From Rickettsia felis URRWXCal2 (GTDB lineage Bacteria > Pseudomonadota > Alphaproteobacteria > Rickettsiales > Rickettsiaceae), in NCBI GenBank assembly GCA_000012145.1, contig CP000053.1, positions 744,001-808,000 on the forward strand: a stretch of DNA of 64,000 bases, given 5' to 3'. Under the pieces are notes generated by a model. It saw nothing but the letters and a program-made list of their open reading frames with translations, had not been told where the DNA came from and did not search any database. Made by a program: the position numbers and the translations under genes. Shown here one piece after another: positions 48,923 through 58,408 of this stretch. Numbering within the stretch: the first letter of the stretch is position 1; the number at the start of each line of letters is the position of its first letter.

Positions 48923-49176
48923 TGAAAAACGCAATTACAGCCTTTGATGCTAAAACACATTTTTCTAAGTTATTAGACCGTGCTAGTAAAGGCGAAGAAA
49001 TTTTAATTACTAAAAGAGGTAAAGCTGCTGCAAAAATTGTTCCTATTGATTCTCATAATAATATTGAGATTGCAAACATTGCAGCTCTTAGACTTCGGAA
49101 ACTTGCAAAAGAAATTAATTTACAACCATCGGATTTAGAAGTATGGCTAAATTACAGAAATGAGGGTAAAAAGTAA
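48922..49176 (+). CDS. Phd/YefM-type antitoxin of the second VapBC pair
   Basis: 84 aa. ITAFDAKTHFSKLLDRASKG then EEILITKRGKAAAKIVPID is a nearly textbook Phd/VapB N-terminal DNA-binding domain, followed by a helical toxin-binding tail. It starts at the end of a 34-bp palindrome that it very likely binds. The toxin gene starts four bases after its stop. Confidence 0.93.
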   Translation: MKNAITAFDAKTHFSKLLDRASKGEEILITKRGKAAAKIVPIDSHNNIEIANIAALRLRKLAKEINLQPSDLEVWLNYRNEGKK

Positions 49177-49179
49177 AAA

Positions 49180-49584
49180 ATGGTCTCTTTTGTTTTAGAT
49201 TCTTCAATAGCTTTATCATGGCTTATGCCGGATGAAGTAGCAAGCTTGGATATACTAGATAAAACCATAACGGAAGGAACGATCGTCCCTTCTATTTGGG
49301 GACTTGAGATTGGAAATGTATTATTATGTGCAGAGCGTGCAAAACGTCTTACTTCCAATCAACGCCACCAGGCAATTTATACTTTAAAAGATATTTACAT
49401 CAAAGTTGATCAAATAACCCTAGAGCACACATGGTTTGAAACAATGGATTTAGCGTTGCAGTATGGATTAACACTTTATGATGCTAGCTATTTAGAGTTA
49501 GCATTACGCTGTGGGTTACCAATAGCAACCCTTGATAAATCCTTAAAACAAGCAAGTAAAGCTGCCGGGATAGTAGTGTTGTGA
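49180..49584 (+). CDS. PIN-domain toxin, VapC-like
   Basis: A 134-aa PIN ribonuclease. Acidic residues: VLDSSIALSWLM (Asp), WGLEIGNVLL (Glu), LYDASYLELAL (Asp) and ATLDKSLK (Asp). All four positions are kept, so it is probably active. Paired with the antitoxin 3 bp upstream, same strand. It differs in sequence from the VapC at 14412, so the two systems are not a recent duplication. Confidence 0.92.
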   Translation: MVSFVLDSSIALSWLMPDEVASLDILDKTITEGTIVPSIWGLEIGNVLLCAERAKRLTSNQRHQAIYTLKDIYIKVDQITLEHTWFETMDLALQYGLTLYDASYLELALRCGLPIATLDKSLKQASKAAGIVVL

Positions 49585-50273
49585 TTACATCTTTACAAGT
49601 CGTAGCCAAGCTTCCCAATCACGTTTGCCTAAATCTTCTTCAAATGATAATAAGTCTTTTACTGTCTGGGTACATATTTCTATGGAAGGGATTATAAGCT
49701 CTTGTTCTTTTGTAGAATTTAGCAAACATTGCGTTTTACAAGCTTGTTCTAAATGGTAAGTATAAAACATAGCTTCATGAATAGTTTTGCCGCAGGTAAT
49801 AGCACCGTGATTACGAAGTAACATCACGTAATTTTGCTTAAGGTCATTAACGAGCCTACTACTTTGCTTGTCAGCATCTAGCACTAGAGAATTATAATCG
49901 TGATATGATATTCTGTCGTAAAAATGTAATGCCCATTGACTGAGCGGTAAAAGCCCGCATTTTAAAGCAGAAACTGCTATGCTTGCGGGAGTATGATAAT
50001 GAAAAACGGCAGAAATATCAGGGCGTGCTTTATAAATACTACCATGAATAAAGTAACCGGTTTTATTATATTGATATTCTTCCCCTTCTAAAATTTTTCC
50101 ATCTAAACTAACTTTTAAAAGATTCTCCGTAGTTACTTCTTCAAACCTTAGTCCAAAAGGATAAATATAGTAAAAATCGGCATTTTCAGGTCTTGCCGAT
50201 AGATGGTATGGTCATCCAATGATAAATATGCCATTATTCGGTAAGCGGCAGCTAAATTATATTTTATATCCAT
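49585..50273 (-). pseudogene. Class II aldolase/adducin family protein, frameshifted
   Basis: From the ATG at 50273 the product reads [20 protein letters not shown] then DHT, after which the frame is lost near 50205. In the next frame it goes on [40 protein letters not shown] (metal His pair) and [13 protein letters not shown], to a stop at 49585. The interval is 689 bp, not a multiple of three, and the sum is the normal length of about 230 aa. Without the shift this would be an L-ribulose-5-phosphate-4-epimerase-like enzyme. Confidence 0.85.
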
Positions 50274-50298
50274 TATTATTAAAATCTATATTGAAAAG

Positions 50299-50407
50299 TC
50301 GTCATTGCGAGGAGTTGCGTTAGCAACGACGCGGCAATCTCATGAAATAATGATAAACTTCTGAGATTGCTTCGTCGAATTACTTTGTAATTCTTCTCGC
50401 AATGACG
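50299..50407. repeat. Family B element (B8)
   Basis: CGTCATTGCGAGGAGTTGCG...CTTCTCGCAATGACG with GCAATCTCATGAAATAATG in the middle. Confidence 0.85.
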
Positions 50408-50434
50408 GTGTTCGGGTATCCACGCAATTCGGCT

Positions 50435-52114
50435 CTATTTTAAAGGAGCGTATACTGTTTCTTCCTCTGTTTCTATCGTCGCTTCTTTAGGGGTTTTTAT
50501 ACATTCTTGTAAATATTTTTTATCTAAATACGGTGCTAGATTATAATTTAACACATAACATTGTAAATTATCTTTCTTACCGCTAAAATTAAATTCAACT
50601 TTATTGCCTTGTTCCAATAGCTTTTTAACTTCTGTCGTTTGCCGGATAAAATTCTTCTGTTCTGAACTTAAATGCTTGATTCTCAATATATTTTTTGTTA
50701 CAGAGAATGTAGAAACAGCAAGAAGAAGAAGGAATATAAATAGCTCTTTATTACTTTGCTTATTTAAGAAAATACTGCTTTTAACATATGCAGCTGCAAT
50801 CATTCCGATAGCTATAACATAACATCCGAGATATCTAAGTAACGATGCTCCTCTAATTGCCTCTTCATAACTAAAGTTAAAGAAATATAAATATAACCGC
50901 CACAAAGCAAAAATTATAAAACAAGCAAAAATACTTATCAGGAAAAATTTATATTCTTTCAGCAAATCTGGTTTATATTTACGAATTCCGTACCATGCCG
51001 CTATACAAATAGTATATACAACTAAACTCCCTTCCTTTACTAGGAATAACAGAAGAAATTTGCCGTAATTTAGTAATAATGATCTATGCCGGTCATTGAA
51101 ATTTTCAACAATATATACTAAATTGCTAAAACTATGTTCGCCTCTGTCAAAAAAATCATGAGTATTTTTAAAATAACTCTTCCAAATAAAATTACACAAA
51201 ATTGGTAAGGTAAGTAGTATCAGATATACAATATAATCACTTGATTTTTTAGGTTTTTTATAGAAAATTGTATAATGAGCTATAAGAATTATTGAAGCAA
51301 AACTTGCAAACCATGTTCCAATTTCTCGGAAAAGTGCAAGCAATATCGTAATAGGTAAAATAAGCAATAATGCTTTTTTCTTGTCTTCCTCAAGTATATA
51401 AATCGTAAAAATAGCTCCGTACATCAAGCCGATAGTACTATCATTATATATTGAGCGAATTCCAGTCGTATATAATACTACGCTGCAAAGTAAAAGCGAA
51501 AATAACATTCCGGTTTGCCATAATTTCTTATTTGCTGCTAAAGGAGCTAGAAATGCTAAATGTAATAAGAAATGTGCAAATAATACGTTACCGTCCGAAT
51601 AACCTGAAAGTGAAAGCATAAAGTAGTGATAGACGGCAGCACCTCTAGGATAATGTGCATGAGTAGTAATAATCGAAGTTAACGAGTTTTGACTTTCAAA
51701 AACACCGAAATATAGCAATTCTTTAGTAAATATCCCCCAGTGTGAAAAATCATCATAAGCATGCAGCGATGCCTCTCTTGTATAAAGAAAAAATAAAAGA
51801 ATCAATAAAGTAAATACGAGGATTTCAATTATATTTTTTCTGGATTCCCGCTTTCGCGGGAATGACATAAAGGGCGAGGATGACATGAAGGGGGAAGATA
51901 ATATAAAAGAGGGGAAGGACCTGAGAACTAAAAATATACCGAGGAAATAACTTACATATGTTGCAGCCGGTAATAGCTTTAACATAGCAAAACAATATAA
52001 AATCGGTACTAATATGCTGATTGTTACGGGAATAGTGAAAGTCAATTTTGTTTTGAAATATTTGGCAAAAAAAGACGAAAACCCAAAAAGGCTTAATATC
52101 GGTATTATGATCAT
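50435..52114 (-). CDS. Polytopic membrane protein, possible GT-C-type glycosyltransferase
   Basis: A 559-aa inner-membrane protein with about ten or more hydrophobic spans and a hydrophilic C-terminal 100 residues. The first outer loop has YDDFSHWGIFTKELLYFG and THAHYPRGAAVYHYF. An acidic DDFSHW loop after the early spans is typical for lipid-linked-sugar (GT-C) enzymes, but no known family is firmly recognised. Residues about 76-91 (SFPRKRESRKN) are read from half of a family A element. Likely envelope role; uncertain. Confidence 0.7.
   Translation of the reverse strand: MIIIPILSLFGFSSFFAKYFKTKLTFTIPVTISILVPILYCFAMLKLLPAATYVSYFLGIFLVLRSFPSFILSSPFMSSSPFMSFPRKRESRKNIIEILVFTLLILLFFLYTREASLHAYDDFSHWGIFTKELLYFGVFESQNSLTSIITTHAHYPRGAAVYHYFMLSLSGYSDGNVLFAHFLLHLAFLAPLAANKKLWQTGMLFSLLLCSVVLYTTGIRSIYNDSTIGLMYGAIFTIYILEEDKKKALLLILPITILLALFREIGTWFASFASIILIAHYTIFYKKPKKSSDYIVYLILLTLPILCNFIWKSYFKNTHDFFDRGEHSFSNLVYIVENFNDRHRSLLLNYGKFLLLFLVKEGSLVVYTICIAAWYGIRKYKPDLLKEYKFFLISIFACFIIFALWRLYLYFFNFSYEEAIRGASLLRYLGCYVIAIGMIAAAYVKSSIFLNKQSNKELFIFLLLLAVSTFSVTKNILRIKHLSSEQKNFIRQTTEVKKLLEQGNKVEFNFSGKKDNLQCYVLNYNLAPYLDKKYLQECIKTPKEATIETEEETVYAPLK
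51841..51887. repeat. Family A half element inside the membrane-protein gene (A6)
   Basis: CTGGATTCCCGCTTTCGCGG GAATGACAT plus a GGCGAGGATGACAT repetition, open in frame between two membrane segments. Confidence 0.8.
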
Positions 52115-52160
52115 ATTAATTTGTAAATAATTTTTTGGTCATGGATACCCGAACCGTCAC

Positions 52161-52279
52161 CGTCATTGCGAGGAGCGAAGCGACGTGGCAATCCAGTAAA
52201 AATAATTAAAAAAGTGCTAAAATTAGCATTTTTAACTGGATTGCTTCGTCAAAACTTACAGTTTTTCCTCGCAATGACG
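52161..52279. repeat. Family B element, CCAGT variant (B9)
   Basis: CGTCATTGCGAGGAGCGAAG, GGCAATCCAGTAAAA, GTGCTAAAATTAGCATTTTT, ACTGGATTGC, CCTCGCAATGACG. Same internal hairpin as the variant at about 39260. Confidence 0.85.
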
Positions 52280-52313
52280 ATGCAGATATTCACATGGGCA
52301 ATCTATAGCATTA

Positions 52314-54950
52314 TCACCCATGTTTAATCTTAGCTTGTGCGGAGGCAATTCTTGCTATAGGAATACGGTATGGAGAGCAAGAAACATAGTTTAAATTCAT
52401 TCTATGGAAAAATTCTATAGATGCAGGATTGCCTGCATGCTCCCCGCAAGCACCTAACTTTAAATTAGCATTACTGCTTTTTCCTCGTTTTAAAGCAATT
52501 TCAATTAATTCTCCTACACCTTCTTCATCTAGAGTAGTAAATGGATCGGATTCAAAAATCTTCTCTTCTAAGTAATATGGGAGGAAAGATGCAATGTCGT
52601 CTCTAGAAATTCCATATGTAGTTTGAGTTAAATCATTAGTCCCAAAACTAAAATAGTCAACTTCCTTAGCTATTTTCTTACTGCCGAGTGCTGCCCTTGG
52701 TAGTTCTATCATAGTACCGAGCATAAAAGAAAATTTATATCTATAACGTTGCTCTAATTCCTCTATTACCTCATAAATATCCATTTTAAGCTTTTTTATT
52801 TCACCTACATTGCTAATTAATGGCATCATTAGTTCTAAGTTACATTCTATATGTTCTTTTTTATGTAGCTCAAAAATAGCCGTAAAAATTGCTTCAATTT
52901 GCATTTGGTAAATTTCCGGTGAACATATACCAAGTCTACATCCACGGTGACCGAGCATAGGATTTACTTCGTGCATAGCATGAAGACGTTGATTAATCAT
53001 GGATAACGGTAGATTTAAGCTATTTGCCAAATTCTTTTTATCTTCTTCGGTAGTAGGTAAAAACTCATGTAACGGCGGATCAAGTAATCTAATATTTACC
53101 GGTTTATCTTTCATTACTCTGAATAAAGCTTTAAAATCCTCCATTTGCAGAGGTAATAATTTCTGCACAGCAAGCTTTCTACGTTCTATATCAGGAGCAA
53201 TAATCATTTCCCTTACTAAAGGAATTTTATTTTTATCAAAAAACATATGTTCGCTACGACACAAACCTATACCTTGAGCCCCAAATTTTATAGATACTAA
53301 AGCATCGTTAACTGTTTCGGCATTTGCACGAACTTTTAAGCTACTAATCTCGTCTGCCCAATCTAAAATTAATTTTGATTCCTCACTGAAAGTAGGTTGA
53401 ATTAACGGCATTTCACCTAAGAAGATTTTGCCGCTACCTCCGTCAATCGTTATAATATCACCTTGTTTAATAACTATGTCTCCTGCTGTTAATATTTGCT
53501 TTTTCTCATCTATAGATAAATTACTTGTACCGCAAACACAAGGCTTCCCCATACCTCTTGCCACAACTGCGGCATGTGAAGTCATTCCCCCTCTAATAGT
53601 TAAAATACCTGAAGAAACATGCATTCCGTTAATATCCTCAGGGCTAGTATCATGGCGTACTAAAATTACTTTATGATGATGAGATAATTTTTCGGCATCA
53701 TAAGGTGAGAATACCGCAATACCTGTTGCAGCCCCAGGAGAAGCAGGTAGACCCTCAGCAATAGAAGTAAGCCCCTTACTGTAATCAATTCTTGTATGTA
53801 ATAATTGATTTAATGATTCCGGATCGATTCGCATTAAGGCTTGTTCTTTAGAAATAAGCTTTTCTTCTACCATTTGTACGGCAATATTAATAGCAGCGAT
53901 GGCTGTTCTTTTTGCAGTACGTGTTTGTAAGATATATAGCTTATTATTTTCTATAGTAAATTCTATATCCTGCATATCTAAGTAATGCTCTTCAAGCTTT
54001 TTTGCAATTTGTGATAATTCCTTAAACACTTCCGGCATCATTGCTTGCATAGAATTTGAATCATTTGCAATAATAGGCATAGGTGTTCTAGTTCCCGATA
54101 CTATGTCTTCACCTTGAGCATTTATTAAAAACTCTCCAAAGAGCTTTTTTTCTCCTGTAGAAGGTGATCTAGTAAAAGCAACTCCCGTAGCTGAAGTTTT
54201 ACCTAAATTACCAAAAACCATTGCTTGGATATTAATAGCCGTACCGAAACCCTCCGAAATATTATTGATTTTTCTATATATAACCGCTCTATTACTCATC
54301 CAAGAATGTAGCACCGCTTTAATTGCCGATTCTAACTGTTCATAAGGATCATTAATTAGTTGCTTAGTATACTTAATATGCAACCATTTGAAATCATCAA
54401 TAATTTTTTCTAATAATTCTACGGTAATATCGCTATCTTTATGAATATCGGCTTGTATCTTGTGCTTTTCGTAAATTTGTTCAAATAGATCACTAGGTAT
54501 AGATAATACCGTTGTACCATACATTTCTAGAAATCTTTTGTAACTATCAAGAGCAAATCGTTTATCACCACAGGAATCCGTAAGAGCATTGCACACTTCG
54601 TTATTCATTCCAAGATTAAGGATAGTATCCATCATTCCAGGCATTGAAACCGTAGAACCCGAACGCACCGATAATAATAGGGGATTGCTTGTACTACCGA
54701 AAATTTTACCGGTAGTTATTTCAAGTTCGGTGATAGCTTTTTTTAAGTCGTTTTGAAAATTTTTAGGAAAGTTATTATTGTGGGTATAAAAGTAATTACA
54801 TAGCTCTGTAGTTATTGTAAAACCATCAGGAATAGGTAGTTTTAGATTAGACATTTCAGCAAGACCGGCACCTTTATTACCAAGTACATTCTTCATGCTA
54901 GCGTTTCCGTCACTACCATTACTGCCAAAATAATAAATTAATTTTTTCAT
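52314..54950 (-). CDS. ppdK: Pyruvate, phosphate dikinase
   Basis: 878 aa from the ATG at 54950 (MKKLIYYFG); a TTG four codons upstream is less likely. PPDK interconverts pyruvate, ATP and Pi with PEP, AMP and PPi, giving rickettsiae, which lack glycolysis, a route to PEP. Landmarks: ATP-grasp part with KGAGLAEM and SVRSGSTVSMPGMMDTILN, phosphohistidine domain GGMTSHAAVVARGMGKPCVC, and the PEP domain with GLCRSEHMF, LGHRGCRLG, and LGACGEHAGNP (catalytic Cys) near the end. Standard bacterial length. Confidence 0.97.
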   Translation of the reverse strand: MKKLIYYFGSNGSDGNASMKNVLGNKGAGLAEMSNLKLPIPDGFTITTELCNYFYTHNNNFPKNFQNDLKKAITELEITTGKIFGSTSNPLLLSVRSGSTVSMPGMMDTILNLGMNNEVCNALTDSCGDKRFALDSYKRFLEMYGTTVLSIPSDLFEQIYEKHKIQADIHKDSDITVELLEKIIDDFKWLHIKYTKQLINDPYEQLESAIKAVLHSWMSNRAVIYRKINNISEGFGTAINIQAMVFGNLGKTSATGVAFTRSPSTGEKKLFGEFLINAQGEDIVSGTRTPMPIIANDSNSMQAMMPEVFKELSQIAKKLEEHYLDMQDIEFTIENNKLYILQTRTAKRTAIAAINIAVQMVEEKLISKEQALMRIDPESLNQLLHTRIDYSKGLTSIAEGLPASPGAATGIAVFSPYDAEKLSHHHKVILVRHDTSPEDINGMHVSSGILTIRGGMTSHAAVVARGMGKPCVCGTSNLSIDEKKQILTAGDIVIKQGDIITIDGGSGKIFLGEMPLIQPTFSEESKLILDWADEISSLKVRANAETVNDALVSIKFGAQGIGLCRSEHMFFDKNKIPLVREMIIAPDIERRKLAVQKLLPLQMEDFKALFRVMKDKPVNIRLLDPPLHEFLPTTEEDKKNLANSLNLPLSMINQRLHAMHEVNPMLGHRGCRLGICSPEIYQMQIEAIFTAIFELHKKEHIECNLELMMPLISNVGEIKKLKMDIYEVIEELEQRYRYKFSFMLGTMIELPRAALGSKKIAKEVDYFSFGTNDLTQTTYGISRDDIASFLPYYLEEKIFESDPFTTLDEEGVGELIEIALKRGKSSNANLKLGACGEHAGNPASIEFFHRMNLNYVSCSPYRIPIARIASAQAKIKHG

Positions 54951-55110
54951 ATCATATATCAAAATTTGCTAACAATTTATGTGTTTAGAAGCATTAAATA
55001 CATATTTATACAGTATGAAAAAAATAGTAGCAATGTTAAATTAAGAATATCTTTAATAAAATAGTTGAAATTTTAAATTTGTTATTATACTTACTAATTT
55101 AATTATATTC

Positions 55111-55200
55111 CGTGTACAAAAGTCAAATTTTCAAAAAAAATCTTATTAATTTTTGCTAAAAAATATCTCAAAATAGCAAATCAATTAGAAACTTTCACAG
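55111..55200. repeat. Degraded family F copy (F3)
   Basis: CCGTGTACAAAAGTCAAATT...TCAAAAAAAATCTTATTAATT...TTTCACAGAACTTA resembles family F with damaged ends. The rest of 54963-55270 is AT-rich and should contain the rnpB and ppdK promoters. Confidence 0.5.
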
Positions 55201-55270
55201 AACTTAATAAGTTAATTGACCTTTTTCTAAATGTTATTGACTAATTTAAGAAAATTGACCATAATTCTAA

Positions 55271-55757
55271 ACGGTCGTGCAGTTGCGTGATGATATAATC
55301 ACGAGGAAAGTCCGGACTCTATAGAGGTATGGTGCCGGTTAACATCCGGCAGAGTATTATTACTTTAGGGAAAGTACCACAGAAAATATACCGCCGAATA
55401 TGAAGATCAACTTCAAAAAGAGCAAGGAGTTCACAAGACGAGGAACGGAGCGTATACTTAATACGTGAGTACCGTAGTACTTGTAGAACGACGTAGCCAA
55501 TTTTTGAAGTTCATCGAGTATATTCGGTAAGGGTGAAAAGGTACGGTAAGAGCGTACCGGTAAGTTGGTAACAAATTACGCATGGTAAACCCCACCAAGA
55601 GCAAGATCAAATAGGCGTTACAGAACTTATCAAGTTCCCGGGTTATCTCTAGCCGGCTTGTAATGCGGGTAGATCGCTTGAGGTAAACGGTAACGTTTAT
55701 CCTAGATAAATAACTGCAATGAATTTATATTCATACAGAATCCGGCTTATAGACCTT
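55271..55757 (+). ncRNA. rnpB: RNase P RNA with an inserted RPE
   Basis: Catalytic RNA of RNase P, which trims tRNA 5' leaders. Conserved cores: GAGGAAAGTCCGGACTC (55303-55319), AGGGAAAGTACCACAGAAA, GTAAACCCCACCAAGAGCAA, CAAATAGG, and ACAGAATCCGGCTTAT (55735-55750), with GGTC/GACC ends for P1. A family D repeat (55395-55526) interrupts a peripheral helix between the CCACAGAAA block and GGGTGAAAAGGTACGG. The insert's own ends (CGAATA/TATTCG) pair, so it should extend the helix as a long arm. Ends are approximate by a few bases. Confidence 0.93.
55395..55526. repeat. Family D element inside rnpB (D2)
   Basis: CGAATATGAAGATCAACTTC...GAAGTTCATCGAGTATATTCG. Same body as 32170-32296 (AAAAAGAGCAAGGA, GTATACTTAATACGTGAG, GACGTAGCCAATTTTTGAAG). 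Confidence 0.9.
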
Positions 55758-55759
55758 AT

Positions 55760-55848
55760 TGTTATCCCGTGGCTTGGCTGCTGTTGCCCGTACGGCTCAA
55801 AAAGCATACTATGTCATTTCTGCGTGGGATTGCCTGCGTGGATACCGA
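55760..55848. repeat. Partial family C and other repeat debris after rnpB
   Basis: ATCCCGTGGCTTGGCTGCTG (a C half) and GTCATTTCTGCGTGGGATTG fragments. No gene between rnpB and the GST gene. Confidence 0.5.
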
Positions 55849-55966
55849 TGTCATTCCTGCGAAAGCAGGAATCCAGCATAAAGCGAGATAAATCGAGCTT
55901 TTAATTTTAAAAATTTGCTGTATTTATACTTTTTTCTGGATTTCCGTTTTTAGCTAGGAATGACAA
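55849..55966. repeat. Family A element (A7)
   Basis: TGTCATTCCTGCGAAAGCAG...TTTTTAGCTAGGAATGACA, with the AGCATAAAGCGAGATAAATC core as at 12197. 55967-56079 holds further short fragments of A. Confidence 0.8.
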
Positions 55967-56079
55967 AAGAGCATTTACCGATCCACGCAACAATGCTACG
56001 TGGGAATGACATAAATGTGTTATGCAACAACCTCTGTCAAACCATTAGATGACCTAGAACTTACTATGACACAAATTTA

Positions 56080-56748
56080 ATGAAAAAGTTATATCATTAT
56101 CCTATTTGTCCTCTTTCAAGACAAGCTCGTGTCTTCTTAAAAGAATTAGATATAGAATTTACTACGATTAAAGAAGATTATTGGCAATTCAATAAAGATT
56201 TCTTAAAAATAAATCCTGCTGGAACATTGCCTATTTTAGAAGAATCATACGGCTTATTTGTGGTAGGTATTTATCCTTTTGTTGAATATCTTAATAGCAA
56301 ATATCCGAATTTTAATTTTTTAGATGAAGATATTGATATTTGTTGCGAAATTAGACGATTATTCTTTTGGTTTAACGATAAATTTTATCGTGAAGTTACT
56401 AAGATTATTATCGATGAAAAAGTTATAAGATCAATTGCTAAAATGAGCAGTCCACGAACCGAGTTTTTACGTGCTGCAAAAAATAATTTAAATTATCACT
56501 TAGAATATATAACTTCTTTACTAGAAAAAAGAAGTTATCTTGTATCGGATTCACTAACTATTGCCGATATTGCCGCAAGCTGTCACTTATCGGTACTCGA
56601 TTATTTCGGTGAGATTTATTGGGATAAATGGACGCTTATCAAACATTGGTATTCATTAATTAAATCAAGACCGGCTTTTAGGTTATTATTACAAGATAGA
56701 ATCCCTGGCTTTACCCCTCCAAGCTATTATACAGATTTAGATTTTTGA
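56080..56748 (+). CDS. Glutathione S-transferase family protein
   Basis: 222 aa, cytosolic. Thioredoxin-like N-terminal domain with [20 protein letters not shown] (Cys-Pro-x-Ser at the active-site helix), [12 protein letters not shown] (cis-Pro loop) and [16 protein letters not shown]. All-helical C-terminal domain with [20 protein letters not shown], the N-capping box of GSTs. Substrate unknown; rickettsiae are not known to make much glutathione and may use the host's. Alone, flanked by repeats. Confidence 0.88.
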   Translation: MKKLYHYPICPLSRQARVFLKELDIEFTTIKEDYWQFNKDFLKINPAGTLPILEESYGLFVVGIYPFVEYLNSKYPNFNFLDEDIDICCEIRRLFFWFNDKFYREVTKIIIDEKVIRSIAKMSSPRTEFLRAAKNNLNYHLEYITSLLEKRSYLVSDSLTIADIAASCHLSVLDYFGEIYWDKWTLIKHWYSLIKSRPAFRLLLQDRIPGFTPPSYYTDLDF

Positions 56749-56750
56749 AT

Positions 56751-56895
56751 AGACTTCTTCATAAACTCTACTTCTAGAGGTAATTTGTGCGTCAATCCGC
56801 TGCTCGCATCCTCACGTACTTCTATGTACGCTGCGGTGCTGTGCTGCGTGTTTCCTACAAATTCCTCTCTATAAGCGAGTTTATGAAGAAGTCTA
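56751..56895. repeat. Family E element (E3)
   Basis: The best-preserved copy: AGACTTCTTCATAAACTC and its reverse AGTTTATGAAGAAGTCT as ends, body GGTAATTTGTGCGTCAATCC and CCTACAAATTCCTCTCTATA. Overlaps the end of the BPL_N pseudogene. Confidence 0.88.
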
Positions 56896-57538
56896 ATATA
56901 TAATTTAATAATTTGATTCTTTCCGTATCATAAGCTTTTAGTATTTTACGAATATTATTAAGAGATTGATTTTTTATGAGTGCAGGCTTATTATCTTCAT
57001 AACTTGCTATTATTTCAGTATTTTTAGTATTTTCTGCATCAACAAAATATCCACCGCCATTATAAAAAGCATAACAATCCTTAATATTTAAATTAAGTGT
57101 TGGATTTATTTTTAGGTAAGCGGCTCTTGCTCCTTTATTTGAATTATAGTAGTAAGGAGCAAGCAATGGTCCTCTAACCGTTCCATTGAAAATCTATAAT
57201 TCTCTTTCACCTATAACCTCTATATTTGTTCCTTTAGCAAATTCTAAATAATTGCCGCTATAATAACTACCGGCACATATTCCAAGAAAATTACCGCCAT
57301 TTTTTAAATAATTTTTTATATTATCATTTCCTTTGCCTTACAATTTTTGTACATAGTATAAATCTCTTCCACCGAGTAAAATAAGTAATAAGGTGTTTTG
57401 AACCCACTTTCCGCCTATAATGTCTTGTGCAGTAATATAATCTACCTCATACTTTGGAGCATAAAGTTTTAAGTTATGCACGCAATGCTTAATACTTTCT
57501 TTTGAAACTCCTAAATCATTATAAATTTTTATTTTCAT
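56855..57538 (-). pseudogene. BPL_N (biotin-protein-ligase N-terminal, amidotransferase-like) protein with two nonsense codons
   Basis: One frame from ATG 57538 reads MKIKIYNDLGVSKESIKHCV ... LLGGRDLYYVQKL, TAA at 57338-57340, GKGNDNIKNYLKNGGNFLGI CAGSYYSG ... VIGEREL, TAG at 57194-57196, IFNGTVRGPLLAPYYYN ... and runs into a family E repeat. GGNFLGICAGSYY is the nucleophile-elbow Cys motif of the class I amidotransferase-like BPL_N fold, and GGxDLxYV is also a family mark. No frameshift is needed, only the two stops. It lies next to bioY and not far from birA, which suggests a former link to biotin. Confidence 0.82.
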
Positions 57539-57613
57539 TTTTATATTATTGACAAGAACATTATATAATTCTATTTAGTGTAATTACTTAAAAATAAATT
57601 ATGAAGTAATTTT

Positions 57614-58186
57614 ATGCAACTTAATTCAATCTCACTACCGTTAACCAAAAGGCAAGCAATAGAAATAGTTTTAGGAGTGGCATTACTTACTATTTGTTCA
57701 CAAATATTAATACCTATGAAGCCTATATTTATTTCATTGCAAACCGTTGCAGTGATGTTCATCGGACTTACATATAATAAGACTACAGCACCTTTAACTA
57801 TACTATCTTACATAACTCTTGGAGCAATGGGAATCCCTGTGTTTGGAGAGTTTTCGAGCGGGTTACGAATATTATTCGGTCCTACCGCAGGATATCTAGC
57901 GGGTTTTGTAATTGCCGTATATATTATGGCTAGCTTAAAAGATAAAATTTTTACTTCTAATAAATGGTTAAATCAGATATCTTTATGTTTGATCGGTAAT
58001 ATAATTATTATGAGTTTTGGCTGGATGTGGCTTTCTAAACTTTTAGGACCAAGCAGTGCATTTTACGGTGGTGTATTACCTTTTATAATACCTGGAATAA
58101 TTAAATCAGACTTATTAATCGGGCTTATTAATCGGACTTATCAATGTAGTAAAACCAAAAACTCGATGAACTTCTGTATTGCCTAA
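57614..58186 (+). CDS. bioY: BioY-family biotin transporter substrate-binding subunit
   Basis: 190 aa, about six membrane spans. Family marks: PMKPIFISLQTVAVMFIGL, YITLGAMGIPVFGEFSSG (substrate loop), LFGPTAGYLAGFVIAVYI and PFIIPGIIKSDLLIGLI. BioY is the S component of ECF biotin transporters and can act alone in some bacteria. Rickettsiae of this type lack biotin synthesis and import it; birA at 62 kb uses it. The start ATG is at 57614 after GAAGTAATTTT. Confidence 0.92.
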   Translation: MQLNSISLPLTKRQAIEIVLGVALLTICSQILIPMKPIFISLQTVAVMFIGLTYNKTTAPLTILSYITLGAMGIPVFGEFSSGLRILFGPTAGYLAGFVIAVYIMASLKDKIFTSNKWLNQISLCLIGNIIIMSFGWMWLSKLLGPSSAFYGGVLPFIIPGIIKSDLLIGLINRTYQCSKTKNSMNFCIA

Positions 58187-58209
58187 AAACAGTTGATCTA
58201 AAGTTTCGA

Positions 58210-58370
58210 TGTCATTCCCGCGAAAGCGGGAATCCAGTAACATTTAGTGTCATACCACGACTTGATTGCGGTATCCAGTCTTTGTTAATTTTTTTCTGTG
58301 GACCCCGTGGTCAAGCCATGGGGTGACATAGTAGGTTTTACTGGATTCCCGCTTTTAGCTAGGAATGACA
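58210..58370. repeat. Family A element split by a family C insertion (A8 with C5)
   Basis: Family A arms lie at 58210-58240 (TGTCATTCCCGCGAAAGCGG) and about 58340-58370 (CTGGATTCCCGCTTTTAGCT). Between them, 58247-58329 is a whole family C copy (TGTCATACCACGACTTG...GTCAAGCCATGGGGTGACA). Confidence 0.8.
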
Positions 58371-58408
58371 TTGATCCTAACTATAATTCATGAAAAAAAT
58401 CAATAACA

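Noticed and set aside
55719..55904. 61-aa open frame at the end of rnpB
   Set aside because: It overlaps the conserved 3' end of the RNase P RNA and repeat debris.
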